A DNA stretch of 64,000 nt from Caprimulgus europaeus (taxonomy: Eukaryota; Chordata; Aves; Caprimulgiformes; Caprimulgidae), in the NCBI GenBank assembly GCA_907165065.1, contig OU015524.1, positions 123,788,760 to 123,852,759 of the forward strand, given 5' to 3'. Position 1 is the first letter of the stretch. Each line of letters starts with the position of its first letter. The notes beneath the pieces were generated by a model. It did not search any database. It was not told the origin of the DNA and saw only the letters and a program-made list of their open reading frames with translations. Below are positions 51,701 through 57,235 of this stretch, piece after piece. The translations under genes were made by a program, and so were the position numbers.

Positions 51701-53927
51701 TCTATGAGCTCAGAGGCATCTCACATGTCACCAAGGACTCTCACATGTCACCAAGGACTGTGGTGACCTGAGAAGCTTCACTTTGGTCAAACATCATTTT
51801 ATTCAGCACGGTCAACTCTGGGTCTCTGCAAATCTCTTTGTCCTTGGCTTGTGGGACAGCACGAGAGAACATCCCTGGCACTGACCCAGGTGGCTCCTTC
51901 CCATCTCCAGCTCTCTCTCCATGTGCACACCCTGCCCCACGCTGACTCAGTGCTGGGGAACCATCTCCAGGCTTGTTGGCTCCCTTTCCACAAAGGCTTT
52001 TTAACTCCTTGAGCTCCCTTCTCTCCAGTTATTTGAGGCTTCCAAGGAGATGCTGGATCCCAAAAGCAGGTAGCCACCATGACCATCATTTAGTCATGAC
52101 CATACCAAGTTGGCTCTGTGAGCACAGTTGGACCACTCCAAGAGTTGGTGACCTTCACAACAGCCTTGGGAGACCTCAGAGCAGCACCCTCAGAAGGGGT
52201 GATGGGTGGAAACTCCAAGAGGGGAGATTCAGACTGGAGAGAAGGAAGAAATTGTTTACACTGAGGGTGGTGAGACCCTGGCCCAGGTTGCCCAGAGAGG
52301 TGGTGGAAGCCCCATCCCTGGAAACATTCAAGCTCAGGTTGGATGGGACTGTGAACAACCTGGTCTGGTTGAAGATGTCCCTGCTCACTGCAGGGGGTTG
52401 GATGAGATGGGACCTTTAAAGGTCCCTTCAACCCAAACCATCAGTGATTCCATGGTTCTATGAACACTCTGGAAGCAGCTCAGGTTCTCCAACCTGCCCA
52501 TTGATCCAGCTGTCCCTGGAGCTGCTCCTGCTCGAGTCCCTGATCTGTGATGCCAGATGATGCCAGGAGGATCTCAAAGCCATGTCAGGGGGGGGCTGTA
52601 AGATGCTGCCATTATCTCAGTTGTCCAGGGGCATCCTTCATCCTTCATCCTTCATCCTTCATGGCTTGAAGCTTCCAAGAAGTGAAGTCCTTCTTTCTAG
52701 TCCTTTGGTTTCTTTGACTCTAAGCATGAACAAGGCCAAGGAGCAAAACTCCAACGACCTCCTGACATCACACGTAGGGATGGAGCTCTTCAAGAAGGGC
52801 TTTGAATGATTCCTTCTTAACCTTGAATCCCAAACTGGTTTGGGTGGGAAGGGACCTTAAAGCTCACCCAGTCCCAACCCCCTGCCAGCAGCAGGGACAC
52901 CTTCCACTAGACCAGGTTGCTCAAAGCCTCATCCAACCTGGCCCAGAACACTTCCAGGGAGGAGCAGCCACAGCTTCTCTGGGCAACCTGGGCCAGGGTC
53001 TCACCACCCTCACACCAAACAATTTCTTCCTCACATCTCAGCTCCATCTCCCCTCTGCCACTTTCAAGCCATCACCCCTTGTTCTGTCACTCCCTGTCCT
53101 TCAGTCCAAGTCCATCTCCCCACGACCAAGTTGTCATTGCCCACCAAGAGCAACCCCAGAGACCCCATTGCTGGTGCCCCCCGTTCTCTGTCTTGCACAC
53201 CAGCAATCCTGGCCATGCCACCAGACCCCCAGGCCATGGTGCATGTGAAGCTGTGGGGAGAGGACACCCAGGGCAACCATGGCAGGAGTGAGTGGCAGAG
53301 GCTCAAACCCACCAGTGTCACCAGTTTTGGGGACCAGTGTCGCTTCCCACCCGACCCCAGAGGGCAGGGATGGGGTGTGGGGCTGGGTGGTGTCTCTCTA
53401 ACAGTGCTGTCCACTTGCTGTCCATCTGTCCTGGCCATCCTGAGGAATCCTGCCTCTCCTCTGGAGAAACCCACGTCCCCTCCCCATCTCTTGGAGATAC
53501 CAGTGGGGCTTGGACCATCACAGTTGAGGTTGACCTAGCAGGGATGGTTTTGAGGAGGAGGGACAGGAGGAGGGACATCATCCCACTGCATCCTGAGGAG
53601 CATCTCCTGCAGGGTTTGGAAGCTGTGGTCCCACCAGGGAGAGGACACAACCCATCTCCTCATGCATGGCTTTCCCTTGTCCAAAGTCCCTCTCCCCAAC
53701 CTTCTTGTAGAGCCTCTTCACACTCCCTTTGGTTGGGGGAGCTCCCTGGAGGTGCTGGTGGTGTCTCTCACCGGGTGGTTGGTTTTGCAGGCACGGGGAG
53801 GATCTGGATGGACGATGTCTCCTGCAAGGGGACAGAGGAAAGTCTTCTCCACTGCAGCTTCTCCAGCTGGGGCAAGACCAACTGTGGTCACGCCGAGGAT
53901 GCTGGGGTGAAATGCCTGACGCCATGA
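21677..53927 (+). CDS. SCARA5: SCARA5 scavenger receptor, complete coding sequence, 491 aa
   Basis: Coding exons: 21677-21788, 25198-25326, 30936-31610, 36403-36483, 39309-39407, 45756-45803, 51143-51337, 53791-53927. They total 1476 nt (491 codons plus TGA), and every junction is phase 1. Domain order is: cytoplasmic tail 1-59; transmembrane helix about 60-80; stalk with coiled coil 81-305 bearing seven N-glycosylation sequons; collagen-like region 306-377 (24 unbroken Gly-X-Y triplets); SRCR domain about 388-489 with the six cysteines of group A. It is a trimeric type II plasma-membrane receptor that binds L-ferritin for non-transferrin iron uptake (family knowledge). Length matches the human protein (about 495 aa). 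The start [10 protein letters not shown] equals the human start as recalled. Confidence 0.96.
21789..24116. other. SCARA5 intron 2, unassigned
   Basis: About 2.3 kb with no transposon, tandem array or exon-like segment I could support. Its composition is ordinary for the window. Confidence 0.5.
24117..24395 (-). mobile_element. CR1, family C, inverted
   Basis: The tail GGAATCACAGATGGTTTGGG leads into the body with CTGCAGTGAGCAGGGACATC, ending near GTCCTGTCACTACAGGCCCT. 24396-24765 after it is unassigned. Confidence 0.9.
24766..25012 (+). mobile_element. CR1, family A
   Basis: Sense 3' fragment from GTGATGGCTTGAAAGTGGCA to CCCACCCAAACCAGTCTG. Confidence 0.91.
25024..25135 (+). mobile_element. 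CR1, family B 3' fragment
   Basis: GCTCAGGGACATGGGTTGGA to CCACTCTGATTCCATGAG. It is tandem to the family A copy just upstream and 60 bp before the SCARA5 transmembrane exon. Confidence 0.86.
25198..25326 (+). CDS. SCARA5: SCARA5 exon 3, transmembrane helix
   Basis: The acceptor is TGTCCCCAG and the donor GCAG|GTAAGG. It encodes (G)[19 protein letters not shown], then [20 protein letters not shown] and ILA. The hydrophobic run from Tyr60 to Ala80 is the signal-anchor of a type II protein, preceded by basic residues as the inside-positive rule predicts. Confidence 0.96.
25327..26179. other. SCARA5 intron 3, unassigned
   Basis: No repeat or regulatory signal recognised. Confidence 0.5.
26180..26453 (+). 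mobile_element. CR1, family C
   Basis: Sense copy from GGACAAGGGGTGATGGTTGG to GTATGATGCCATGA. It is more diverged than the copy at 52191. Confidence 0.88.
26454..27331. other. SCARA5 intron 3, unassigned
   Basis: About 880 bp with nothing recognisable. Confidence 0.5.
27332..28013 (+). mobile_element. CR1, family B
   Basis: Sense copy of about 680 bp, from AGAGAGGGACCTGGGGGGGT to CCACTCTGGGATCCTGTGAC. Its 3' end variant (GGGATCCTGTGAC) is shared with the copy ending at 63931. Confidence 0.92.
28014..28985. other. SCARA5 intron 3, unassigned
   Basis: No feature recognised. There is a short TTAATTAACAGGGGGTAATT palindrome-like patch near 28640. Confidence 0.5.
28986..29139. repeat. 32-bp x 5 tandem repeat
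   Basis: Anchors GACCAAGAAATCAACCCCC recur at 28994, 29026, 29058, 29090 and 29122, exactly 32 bp apart with virtually no divergence. This implies recent expansion. Confidence 0.97.
29140..29509. other. SCARA5 intron 3, between two tandem arrays
   Basis: No feature recognised. Confidence 0.5.
29510..30216. repeat. About 65-75-bp minisatellite, SCARA5 intron 3
   Basis: About ten imperfect units with GATGAGGATGCTCCTGA, GGGTGGGTTTCCTCCC and GGGAAGAGCCCTGG. Units differ by optional CTTCTCTCCCTT segments. Open frames across it (up to about 190 codons on either strand) are artefacts. Confidence 0.93.
30217..30577. other. SCARA5 intron 3, unassigned
   Basis: Short stretch between the minisatellite and the next CR1. 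Nothing supported. Confidence 0.5.
30578..30725 (+). mobile_element. CR1, family A 3' fragment
   Basis: CTCCCTGGAAGTGTTCTGGG to CCATTCCATGATTCTATGAT, with two tail octamers. Confidence 0.92.
30936..31610 (+). CDS. SCARA5: SCARA5 exon 4, extracellular stalk
   Basis: This 675-nt exon lies between CCTTTACAG and CGGG|GTAAGC. It opens with (V)[18 protein letters not shown] and closes with [16 protein letters not shown]. Heptad-like Leu spacing fits the trimeric coiled coil. Sequons are NES, NHS, NSS, NRT, NAT, NVT and NIS. It matches human SCARA5 along its whole length as recalled. Confidence 0.97.
31611..31957. other. SCARA5 intron 4, unassigned
   Basis: Nothing recognised before the CR1 fragment. 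Confidence 0.5.
31958..32048 (+). mobile_element. CR1, family A 3' fragment
   Basis: GCAACCTGGTCTAGTGGAAG to CCAAACCATTCTATGG, only about 90 bp. Confidence 0.88.
32049..32651. other. SCARA5 intron 4, unassigned
   Basis: No feature recognised. Confidence 0.5.
32652..33108. repeat. Polypurine-rich compound microsatellite (GATGA / GGAGAT / GGAGA)n
   Basis: About 457 bp. GATGA units come first, then GGAGAT with scattered variants, then about 22 nearly perfect GGAGA units to 33108. The last 110 bp are pure purine on the + strand. The arrangement is what stepwise replacement of one unit by a derivative would give. Confidence 0.97.
33109..33918. other. SCARA5 intron 4, unassigned
   Basis: No feature recognised. 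Confidence 0.5.
33919..34372 (-). mobile_element. CR1, family A, inverted
   Basis: ATCATGGAATGGTTTGGGTG through to the GGCATCATCCTGGTGGCCTC block, a near-copy of the element at 60541. Confidence 0.93.
34503..34714 (+). mobile_element. CR1 3' fragment, A/C intermediate
   Basis: Runs from AGGGTGGTGAGACACTGGCC to GGGATTCCATGATTCA. It carries the family A tail block but a family C-like GAGAGGTGGTAGATGTTCCA body. Confidence 0.87.
34715..35830. other. SCARA5 intron 4, AT-rich, mostly unassigned
   Basis: About 1.1 kb of lower GC with an (ATTA)n run near 35670-35700. No gene or transposon supported. Confidence 0.55.
35831..36289 (+). mobile_element. CR1, family B with atypical 3' end
   Basis: GGGCCCCTGAGTCCAAGAAG to GAGCTTCAAGGG. 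The expected CCAACCACTGTGATTCTGTG tail is missing. It continues instead as TTCCCTAGAGGTGCC, shared in part with the copy at 37650. Confidence 0.9.
36403..36483 (+). CDS. SCARA5: SCARA5 exon 5, collagen-like
   Basis: 81 nt in phase 1 to 1. It encodes [19 protein letters not shown] and LPGLPGLR, an unbroken Gly-X-Y run. The donor is CGAG|GTAAGG. In class A receptors this region forms the triple helix beneath the C-terminal domain. Confidence 0.96.
36484..36912. other. SCARA5 intron 5, unassigned
   Basis: No repeat or exon recognised. Confidence 0.5.
36913..36988 (+). mobile_element. CR1 3'-end fragment
   Basis: GGGGGGTTGGAACTGGATGA to GGGATTCTGTGATTCTATGA, with two octamer-like tail units. 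Confidence 0.86.
37175..37430 (+). mobile_element. CR1, family A
   Basis: GATGGCTTGAAAGTGGCAGA to CCATTCCATCATTCTATGAT, almost identical over its length to 24766-25012. Confidence 0.92.
37650..37822 (+). mobile_element. CR1, family B 3' fragment with atypical end
   Basis: TTCTTTGCTGAAAGGGTTCT to ATGAGCTTCAAGGGTTCTGT. It is followed by TTCCTAGAGGTGCC, as at 36289. Confidence 0.88.
38060..38109 (-). mobile_element. CR1 3'-end remnant, inverted
   Basis: TTAGAATCATGGAGTGGTTT to CCTTAAAGATCACCTGA, only about 50 bp. Confidence 0.78.
38110..38689. other. SCARA5 intron 5, unassigned
   Basis: A 10-bp doublet (AGGTGCAACC) near 38216 is the only structure seen. Confidence 0.5.
38690..38926 (+). repeat. 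Dispersed repeat copy 1 (SCARA5 intron 5)
   Basis: Matches 42748-42956 in the same orientation. Shared blocks are ACCACCCCCAGGTCCCA, TGTGGATGGAGGTCACCTCC, CCAAACTACAGCCCC and TCTCCAATAAA. Substitutions and small indels separate the two. It ends near an AATAAA. It is not CR1. Confidence 0.82.
39309..39407 (+). CDS. SCARA5: SCARA5 exon 6, collagen-like
   Basis: 99 nt in phase 1 to 1. It encodes (G)[18 protein letters not shown] and [14 protein letters not shown], continuing the Gly-X-Y register without interruption. The acceptor is CACTCCAG and the donor AAAG|GTAAGG. Confidence 0.96.
39408..40991. other. SCARA5 intron 6, first part, unassigned
   Basis: About 1.6 kb without a recognisable element. 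Confidence 0.5.
40992..41535. repeat. 47-bp minisatellite, about 11.6 copies
   Basis: Unit: GAACACTGCTGGGTGCTGTG, then TCCATCACCCCCATCCCATC and TCTTGGA. Copies differ at only a few positions (CTGCTG/CTGTTG, CATCACC/CACCACC, TGAA/TGGA). Because 47 is not a multiple of three, the reading frame cycles, which explains overlapping open frames on both strands. Confidence 0.97.
41536..42747. other. SCARA5 intron 6, unassigned
   Basis: About 1.2 kb without a recognisable element. Confidence 0.5.
42748..42956 (+). repeat. Dispersed repeat copy 2 (SCARA5 intron 6)
   Basis: Partner of 38690-38926, about 4 kb downstream in direct orientation. It also ends in CTCCAATAAAGAGCAAACCA. Confidence 0.82.
43137..44397. 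repeat. 69/70-bp satellite, about 18 copies
   Basis: Each unit reads GAGGGACATCTAGGGTGGAT, then GAACCTCCTCACTGAGAATC, CCAGGTCAAACCATCTCACT and GACCTGCTT. GAGAATCC (69 bp) and GAAAAATCC (70 bp) variants are intermixed, as are GGTC/GCTC and CTCACT/CTCCCT. The array is very homogeneous. Confidence 0.98.
44398..44827. other. SCARA5 intron 6, unassigned
   Basis: Nothing recognised. Confidence 0.5.
44828..44999 (-). mobile_element. CR1, family A, inverted 3' fragment
   Basis: ATGGAATCCCAGATGGTTTG to CTTCTCTGGACAACCTGGGC. It ends abruptly at the start of the next tandem array. Confidence 0.91.
45001..45187. repeat. 20/21-bp minisatellite, about 9 copies
   Basis: Units of AAATAGGGTATTTTAGCCCC or AAATTGGATATTTTAGCCCT alternate in pairs, a two-unit higher-order pattern. 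It starts exactly at the CR1 break. Confidence 0.95.
45188..45755. other. SCARA5 intron 6, end
   Basis: C-rich run near 45365-45425. No further element recognised up to the acceptor TTTTCCCAG. Confidence 0.5.
45756..45803 (+). CDS. SCARA5: SCARA5 exon 7, end of collagen-like region
   Basis: 48 nt in phase 1 to 1. It encodes (G)[15 protein letters not shown]. The last four Gly-X-Y triplets ([12 protein letters not shown]) are followed by a flexible GGGT linker. The human protein as I recall it has one additional GEK triplet here. Confidence 0.93.
45888..46122 (+). mobile_element. CR1, family A
   Basis: GCAAAGAGGGGAGATTGAGT to CAGCCTGGGGCTCCATGA. It starts 85 bp after SCARA5 exon 7. Confidence 0.9.
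46123..46558. other. SCARA5 intron 7, unassigned
   Basis: Nothing recognised. Confidence 0.5.
46559..47582. repeat. About 20-bp minisatellite with 40-bp higher-order unit
   Basis: About 1 kb and roughly 50 monomers of the type GGGGACATCCCTCCTGCC plus TCTTT, alternating with GGGGACATCTCCCTTT. CCACCCCA and CTTGGGGACA variants are interspersed. Frames stay open on both strands for up to about 270 codons; these are artefacts. Confidence 0.96.
47868..47964 (+). mobile_element. CR1, family B internal fragment
   Basis: GAGGAGCAGCTGAGGGAACT to TCCAAGTCCCTGAGAGGAGG. Both CR1 ends are missing. Confidence 0.85.
47965..49164. other. SCARA5 intron 7, unassigned
   Basis: About 1.2 kb, nothing supported. 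Confidence 0.5.
49165..49215 (-). mobile_element. CR1-like 3'-end remnant, inverted
   Basis: GTGGTTGGAAAAGACCTTTA then AGATCATCAAGTCCAACC, typical of the last 50 bp of older CR1 subfamilies. Confidence 0.7.
49216..50059. other. SCARA5 intron 7, unassigned
   Basis: Nothing supported. Confidence 0.5.
50060..50371 (+). mobile_element. CR1, family B 3' fragment
   Basis: AAAGGAGGGTGCAGAGAGGT to CCTTAATGATCCTGTGATTG. The last 100 bp switch to a different CR1 end (ACATGTAGATGTAGCACTCA). It is either a recombinant or a distinct subfamily. Confidence 0.88.
50521..51122. repeat. 303-bp tandem duplication next to SCARA5 exon 8
   Basis: Copy 1 is 50521-50823, starting TCTCCATCTGATTTCACC. Copy 2 is 50824 to about 51122, starting TCTCCATTTGATTTCACC. 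They are nearly identical apart from a small indel in TTGCTTGGTCC and one in ACTGCAGGGAGGTGATGGGA. The right copy ends at CCACCTCTGACC, within 20 bp of the exon 8 acceptor. Confidence 0.96.
51143..51337 (+). CDS. SCARA5: SCARA5 exon 8, SRCR domain first half
   Basis: Encodes (A)[38 protein letters not shown] and [20 protein letters not shown], then MARFGQ. The [10 protein letters not shown] and VVCRALGF blocks are SRCR hallmarks. The acceptor is CACCAGCAG, so splicing could begin at 51143 or 51146; both keep frame. CpG-rich relative to the introns. Confidence 0.97.
51405..51523 (+). mobile_element. CR1, family A-like 3' fragment
   Basis: GGTTTCAAGGCCAGGTTGGG to CTCCCAACCCAACCATGAGG region. 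It is tandem with the next CR1 and more diverged. Confidence 0.82.
51524..51708 (+). mobile_element. CR1, family A 3' fragment
   Basis: GAGGGTGGTGAGACCTTGTC to CCATTCCATGATTCTATGAG. It carries a short deletion in the GGACTGG|TTGGGTCCC segment. Confidence 0.91.
51709..52190. other. SCARA5 intron 8, unassigned
   Basis: A 20-bp doublet (TCACATGTCACCAAGGACT) near 51720-51757; otherwise nothing. Confidence 0.55.
52191..52463 (+). mobile_element. CR1, family C
   Basis: GAAGGGGTGATGGGTGGAAA to GTGATTCCATGGTTCTATGA. Confidence 0.92.
52464..52831. other. SCARA5 intron 8, with (CCTTCAT)4
   Basis: A four-copy CCTTCAT run lies near 52633-52662. Nothing else supported. Confidence 0.6.
52832..53100 (-). 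mobile_element. CR1, family A, inverted
   Basis: CAAACTGGTTTGGGTGGGAA to TTGTTCTGTCACTCCCTGTC. Confidence 0.92.
53101..53790. other. SCARA5 intron 8, end, unassigned
   Basis: Open frames run into exon 9 from here, but only the part after GGTTTTGCAG has SRCR sequence. Confidence 0.55.
53791..53927 (+). CDS. SCARA5: SCARA5 exon 9, SRCR second half and stop
   Basis: Encodes (G)[19 protein letters not shown], then [20 protein letters not shown] and KCLTP, TGA at 53925-53927. The four cysteines here plus two in exon 8 give the six of a group A SRCR domain. WMDDV-C-GTE and NCGHAEDA are diagnostic. Confidence 0.97.
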
Positions 53928-54060
53928 TGGGGTGGGACATCTCTAGTGTGGGGAGGGGGTCACCCCGCCCCACCCCACCCCACCCCATGGATCTCACCTG
54001 CTTCCTCAGATGAGTTTATTATTAGAGAAATAAATGGCTTTTTATTCTTCTCTACTCTCC
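53928..54060 (+). other. SCARA5: SCARA5 3' untranslated region (inferred, short)
   Basis: About 100-130 bp between the stop and the poly(A) signal. It contains a (CCCCA)n run at about 53963-53986. A longer alternative 3' end cannot be excluded. Confidence 0.55.
54029..54034 (+). terminator. SCARA5: SCARA5 poly(A) signal AATAAA
   Basis: Canonical hexamer 102 bp after the stop, followed by a T-rich stretch (TTTTTATTCTTC). Confidence 0.7.
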
Positions 54061-54248
54061 TGGCCTGGCCATGCTTGGGGTGGGGTCAAAGAGAGATGGG
54101 GGGGACTCATGGGGAGGGTCCAAGGTGGGTCCTGGTCTGGTTCAGCCCTGGTTCAAGAAGGCCCCTGTGTGCTGGGTGGGAGTACAGGGCACCTTAGGGT
54201 GTCTGAGCCCCCCCAAACCTACCCACAGAGATACCATCTCCCAGAAGG

Positions 54249-54900
54249 GCTTGGGGACCCCATGGAGACCCCCCCACAAGGGCTTGGGGGCCCTCCAGAG
54301 ACCCTACAAGGGCTTGAGAACCCCCCAGAGACCCCCCCCCCCCACCAAGGGCTTGAGAGCCTCCCAGAGACACCCCCACAGGGGCTTGAGAACCACTTGG
54401 AGACCCCCCAAGGGCTTGGGAGCCTCCCAGAGACACCCCCACAAGGGCTTGGGGACCCTCCAGAGATCCCTCAAGGGCTTAGGGACCCATGGAGACCCGC
54501 CCAAGGGCTTGGGAACCCCCCCAGAAACACCCCTACAAGGGCTTGAGAACCCCTCAGATACCCCTCAAGGTCTTGGGGACCCCATGGGGACCCCCACAAG
54601 GGCTTGAGAACCCTGCTGAACCCCAAAGACATGCCCCACCATGGTCTGGGGGTCCCATAGACGCCCCCCCCCCATCCTCCAACAGGTGGCCATGCCATGG
54701 AGACCCCCCCAAGGGCTTGAGGACCCCCCAGAGGTCCCTCCCAAAGGCCTGGGGACCCCACAGAGACCTCTCAAAGGACTTGAGGACCCCCCTGCACCCT
54801 AGACACCCCCCTAAAAGACTTGGGAACCCCATGCAGACCCCCCCAGAGGCACTTGGGGACCCTCCCACCCCCCTCAGAGCTCGGGGACCACCCCCCACCC
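54249..54900. repeat. C-rich minisatellite, SCARA5-PBK intergenic
   Basis: Units of about 28-32 bp, such as GGGCTTGGGGACCCCATGGA plus GACCCCCCCACAA, repeat some 20 times with CTTGAGAACCC and CTTGGGAGCCTCCC variants. The + strand is C-rich. Confidence 0.94.
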
Positions 54901-54925
54901 TCCCGAGACCGACCCCCTGCTCCAT

Positions 54926-55319
54926 AAGCCCCGCCCCTCACACCATAACCCCCGCCCTTCTCCCAGGAGACCACGCCCCTTGTCTCGCAAATCACCCCCC
55001 GCAGCACAAGCCGCGCCCACCTCTCCACAAGCCACGCCCATTGCTCCATAAGCCACGCCCCTGCTGCATAAACCACGCCCTGACTTAATAAACCACGGCC
55101 CACTCTGTAAGCCACGCCCCTCATCCATAACCCACCCCTGCTCCATAAACCACGCCCCCAGTATAAGCCACGCCCCCTCCACACCACAAGCTCAATAAGC
55201 CCCGCCCCTCACTCCACAAGCCCCGCCCCTGCCTGTATAACCATACCATTCACTAAGCCACGCCCCCACCAAGCCCCGCCCCTCGCTCCGTAAGCCCCGC
55301 CCCCTTTTGGCCCCGCCCC
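54926..55319. repeat. About 21-bp array of CCACGCCC / CCCCGCCC boxes
   Basis: About 18 boxes at roughly 20-22 bp spacing, joined by CATAAG/CATAAA linkers (for example CTCCATAAGCCACGCCCC). Sixteen contain an intact CGCCC core. The array ends within tens of bases of the PBK CpG-rich promoter. The boxes resemble SP/KLF-type sites (family knowledge). Confidence 0.93.
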
Positions 55320-55421
55320 CTTTGCGCGTTGCGCGCGCTCTGTCCGCTCGCGGCCGCCGTAGCGGGGTTGGGGGGGGGCGGGGAGAGATTCGCGCGCGCA
55401 GGATTCAAACGGCGGCGGCAG
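55300..55421 (+). promoter_or_regulatory. PBK: PBK CpG-rich promoter and non-coding exon 1
   Basis: Dense CpG (TTTGCGCGTTGCGCGCGC, TCGCGGCCGCCGTAGCGG) ending in GGCGGCGGCAG|GTAACG, a plausible donor at 55422. TTCGCGCGCG at 55390-55399 resembles an E2F site. TTCAAA at 55404-55409 is an inverted TTTGAA, the CHR-type cell-cycle element. PBK is a known G2/M gene, so both are plausible, but neither is proven. The start site is not determined. Confidence 0.6.
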
Positions 55422-55754
55422 GTAACGGGCACGGGGTGGGGGGGGTCGCCCCTCAGGCCCGGCCCGAGAGACCCCCCCTCTCCCCATCTTTTGTCACCTC
55501 TCACCCCCAAAAGTGGGGTACGGGGGTCCCCCCCTCCGCCGTTTTGGACCCCCACCCCCTAGTGATGGCACCCAGCAGTCCATCGCCCCCACCCCCCCAT
55601 CCCATCCCATCTAGGACCCCCCAGAGGTGGGATTCGGGAGGCCCTTCCTGTCCCCCCACCCCATCCTCAGGGGTGGGACCTGGGGTTCACACACCCCCCC
55701 CCCATCTGGGACCCCCCTTCCCCAGTACCCCTCTCCTGTTCCCACTCCCCAACC

Positions 55755-56520
55755 TGGGACCCCCCCCCTCACCCCCAGAAATGGCACCCAACATTCTTCG
55801 TGTGCCCCCCAAACCTGGGACCCCTCCCCCCCCGGAGATGGCACCCAAGAGTCCTCTCCTGCCCCACAACCTGGGGACCCCCCCCTCACCCCCAGAAATG
55901 GCACTCAACATTCTTCGTGTGCCCCCCAAACCTGGGACCTCCCCCACCCCCTGGAGATGGCACCCAACAGTCCTCCCCTGCCCCCCAACCTGGGGACCCC
56001 CCCTCACCCCAGAAATGGCACCCAACAGTCTTCTTGTGCCCCCCAAACCTGGGGACCCCCCCCCCCCCGGAGATGGCACCCAAGAGTCCTCCCCTGTCCC
56101 CCAACCTGGGGACCCCCCCTCACCCCCAGAAATGGCACCCAACATTCTTCGTGTGCCCCCCAAACCTGGGACCCCTCCCCCCCTGGAGATGGCACCCAAG
56201 AGTCCTCTCCTGCCCCCCAAACCTGGGGACCCCCCCTCACCCCCAGAAATGGCACCCAACAGTCTTCTTGTGGCCCCCAAACCTGGGACCCCTCCCCCCC
56301 TGGAGATGGCACCCAACAGTCCTCTCCTGCCCCCCAAACCTGGGACCCCCCCCGGAGATGGCACCCAACAGTCCTCTCCTGCCCCTCCCCCCCCCCCCCC
56401 TCTGGGACCCCCCCTCACCCCCAGAAATGGGACAGGACAGGACCCCCCACCCCTGTCCTCACCCCCAGAGATGGGATCTGAGAGTCCTCTCCTGTCACCC
56501 CTCAACCTGGGACCCCCCCC
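55755..56520. repeat. About 58-62-bp C-rich minisatellite, PBK intron 1
   Basis: About 12 units of CCAGAAATGGCACCCAACA, then TTCTTCGTGTGCCCCCCAAA and CCTGGGACCCC. They alternate with GGAGATGGCACCCAAGAGTC units, forming a two-unit higher-order repeat near 115-120 bp. Open frames up to about 480 codons are due to the lack of stops in C-rich DNA. Confidence 0.94.
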
Positions 56521-56832
56521 TGCCCCCCCTCCCTCACCCCAGAGATGGGACCCCCAGTCCCGGGGACCCTGTCCCTCCCCCCCAGCCCCTTCCCTTGCAG
56601 CCCCATCAGTGGCCACTTCCCTTGGGCCACTGGTCCTCCCTGACCTCAGAGCCACCCCCAGACCCATTATGGGGGTTCACTCCCCCTCTGTCATCAGCCC
56701 CATGATGGGGGGGGGGACATGGGGGGGTGACACTGCAGGGTGACACTGGGGAAGGAGGGAGCCCATGGAGCTGGGAGCTGAGCAGAGCTGGGAGGAGCCA
56801 AAGGAGCAGCTGGGAGCTCCCAATGGATGTGA
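56521..56832. other. PBK intron 1, between arrays
   Basis: GC-rich unique-looking DNA up to GAGCTCCCAATGGATG, where composition flips to AT-rich. Nothing else recognised. Confidence 0.55.
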
Positions 56833-57235
56833 TTGATATCATTTATATTTGAATTAATATCATTTATATTTAATTTGTATCATTTATATTCGAATTCATA
56901 TCATTTATATTCGAATTCATATCATTTATATTCGAATTTCTATCATTTATATTCTAATTTATGTAATTTATATTTGAATTTATATCATTTATATTTGAAT
57001 TTACATCATTTATATTTGAATTTACATCATTTATATTTGAATTTACACCATTTAAATTTGAATTTATACCATTTAAATTTGAATTCATATAATTTATATT
57101 TCAATTTATATCATATTCTAATTTATATCATTTCTATTTGAATTTACATCATTTATATTTGAATTTATTTAATTGATATTTGAATTAATATAACTTATAT
57201 TTTAGTTTATATATTTTCTATTAGAATTTATACAA
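56833..57235. repeat. 21-bp AT-rich satellite, block 1
   Basis: About 19 units near TATCATTTATATTTGAATTT, some as TATTCGAATTCA, with short indels. GC is very low. It grades into the next block, which shares the 21-bp period and TTTGAA/TTCGAA core. Confidence 0.95.

Noticed and set aside
55307-56743. 478-codon Pro-rich open frame starting in PBK exon 1
   Set aside because: It runs through the donor into the C-rich intronic minisatellite; stop depletion explains it, and the PBK protein begins at 58251.
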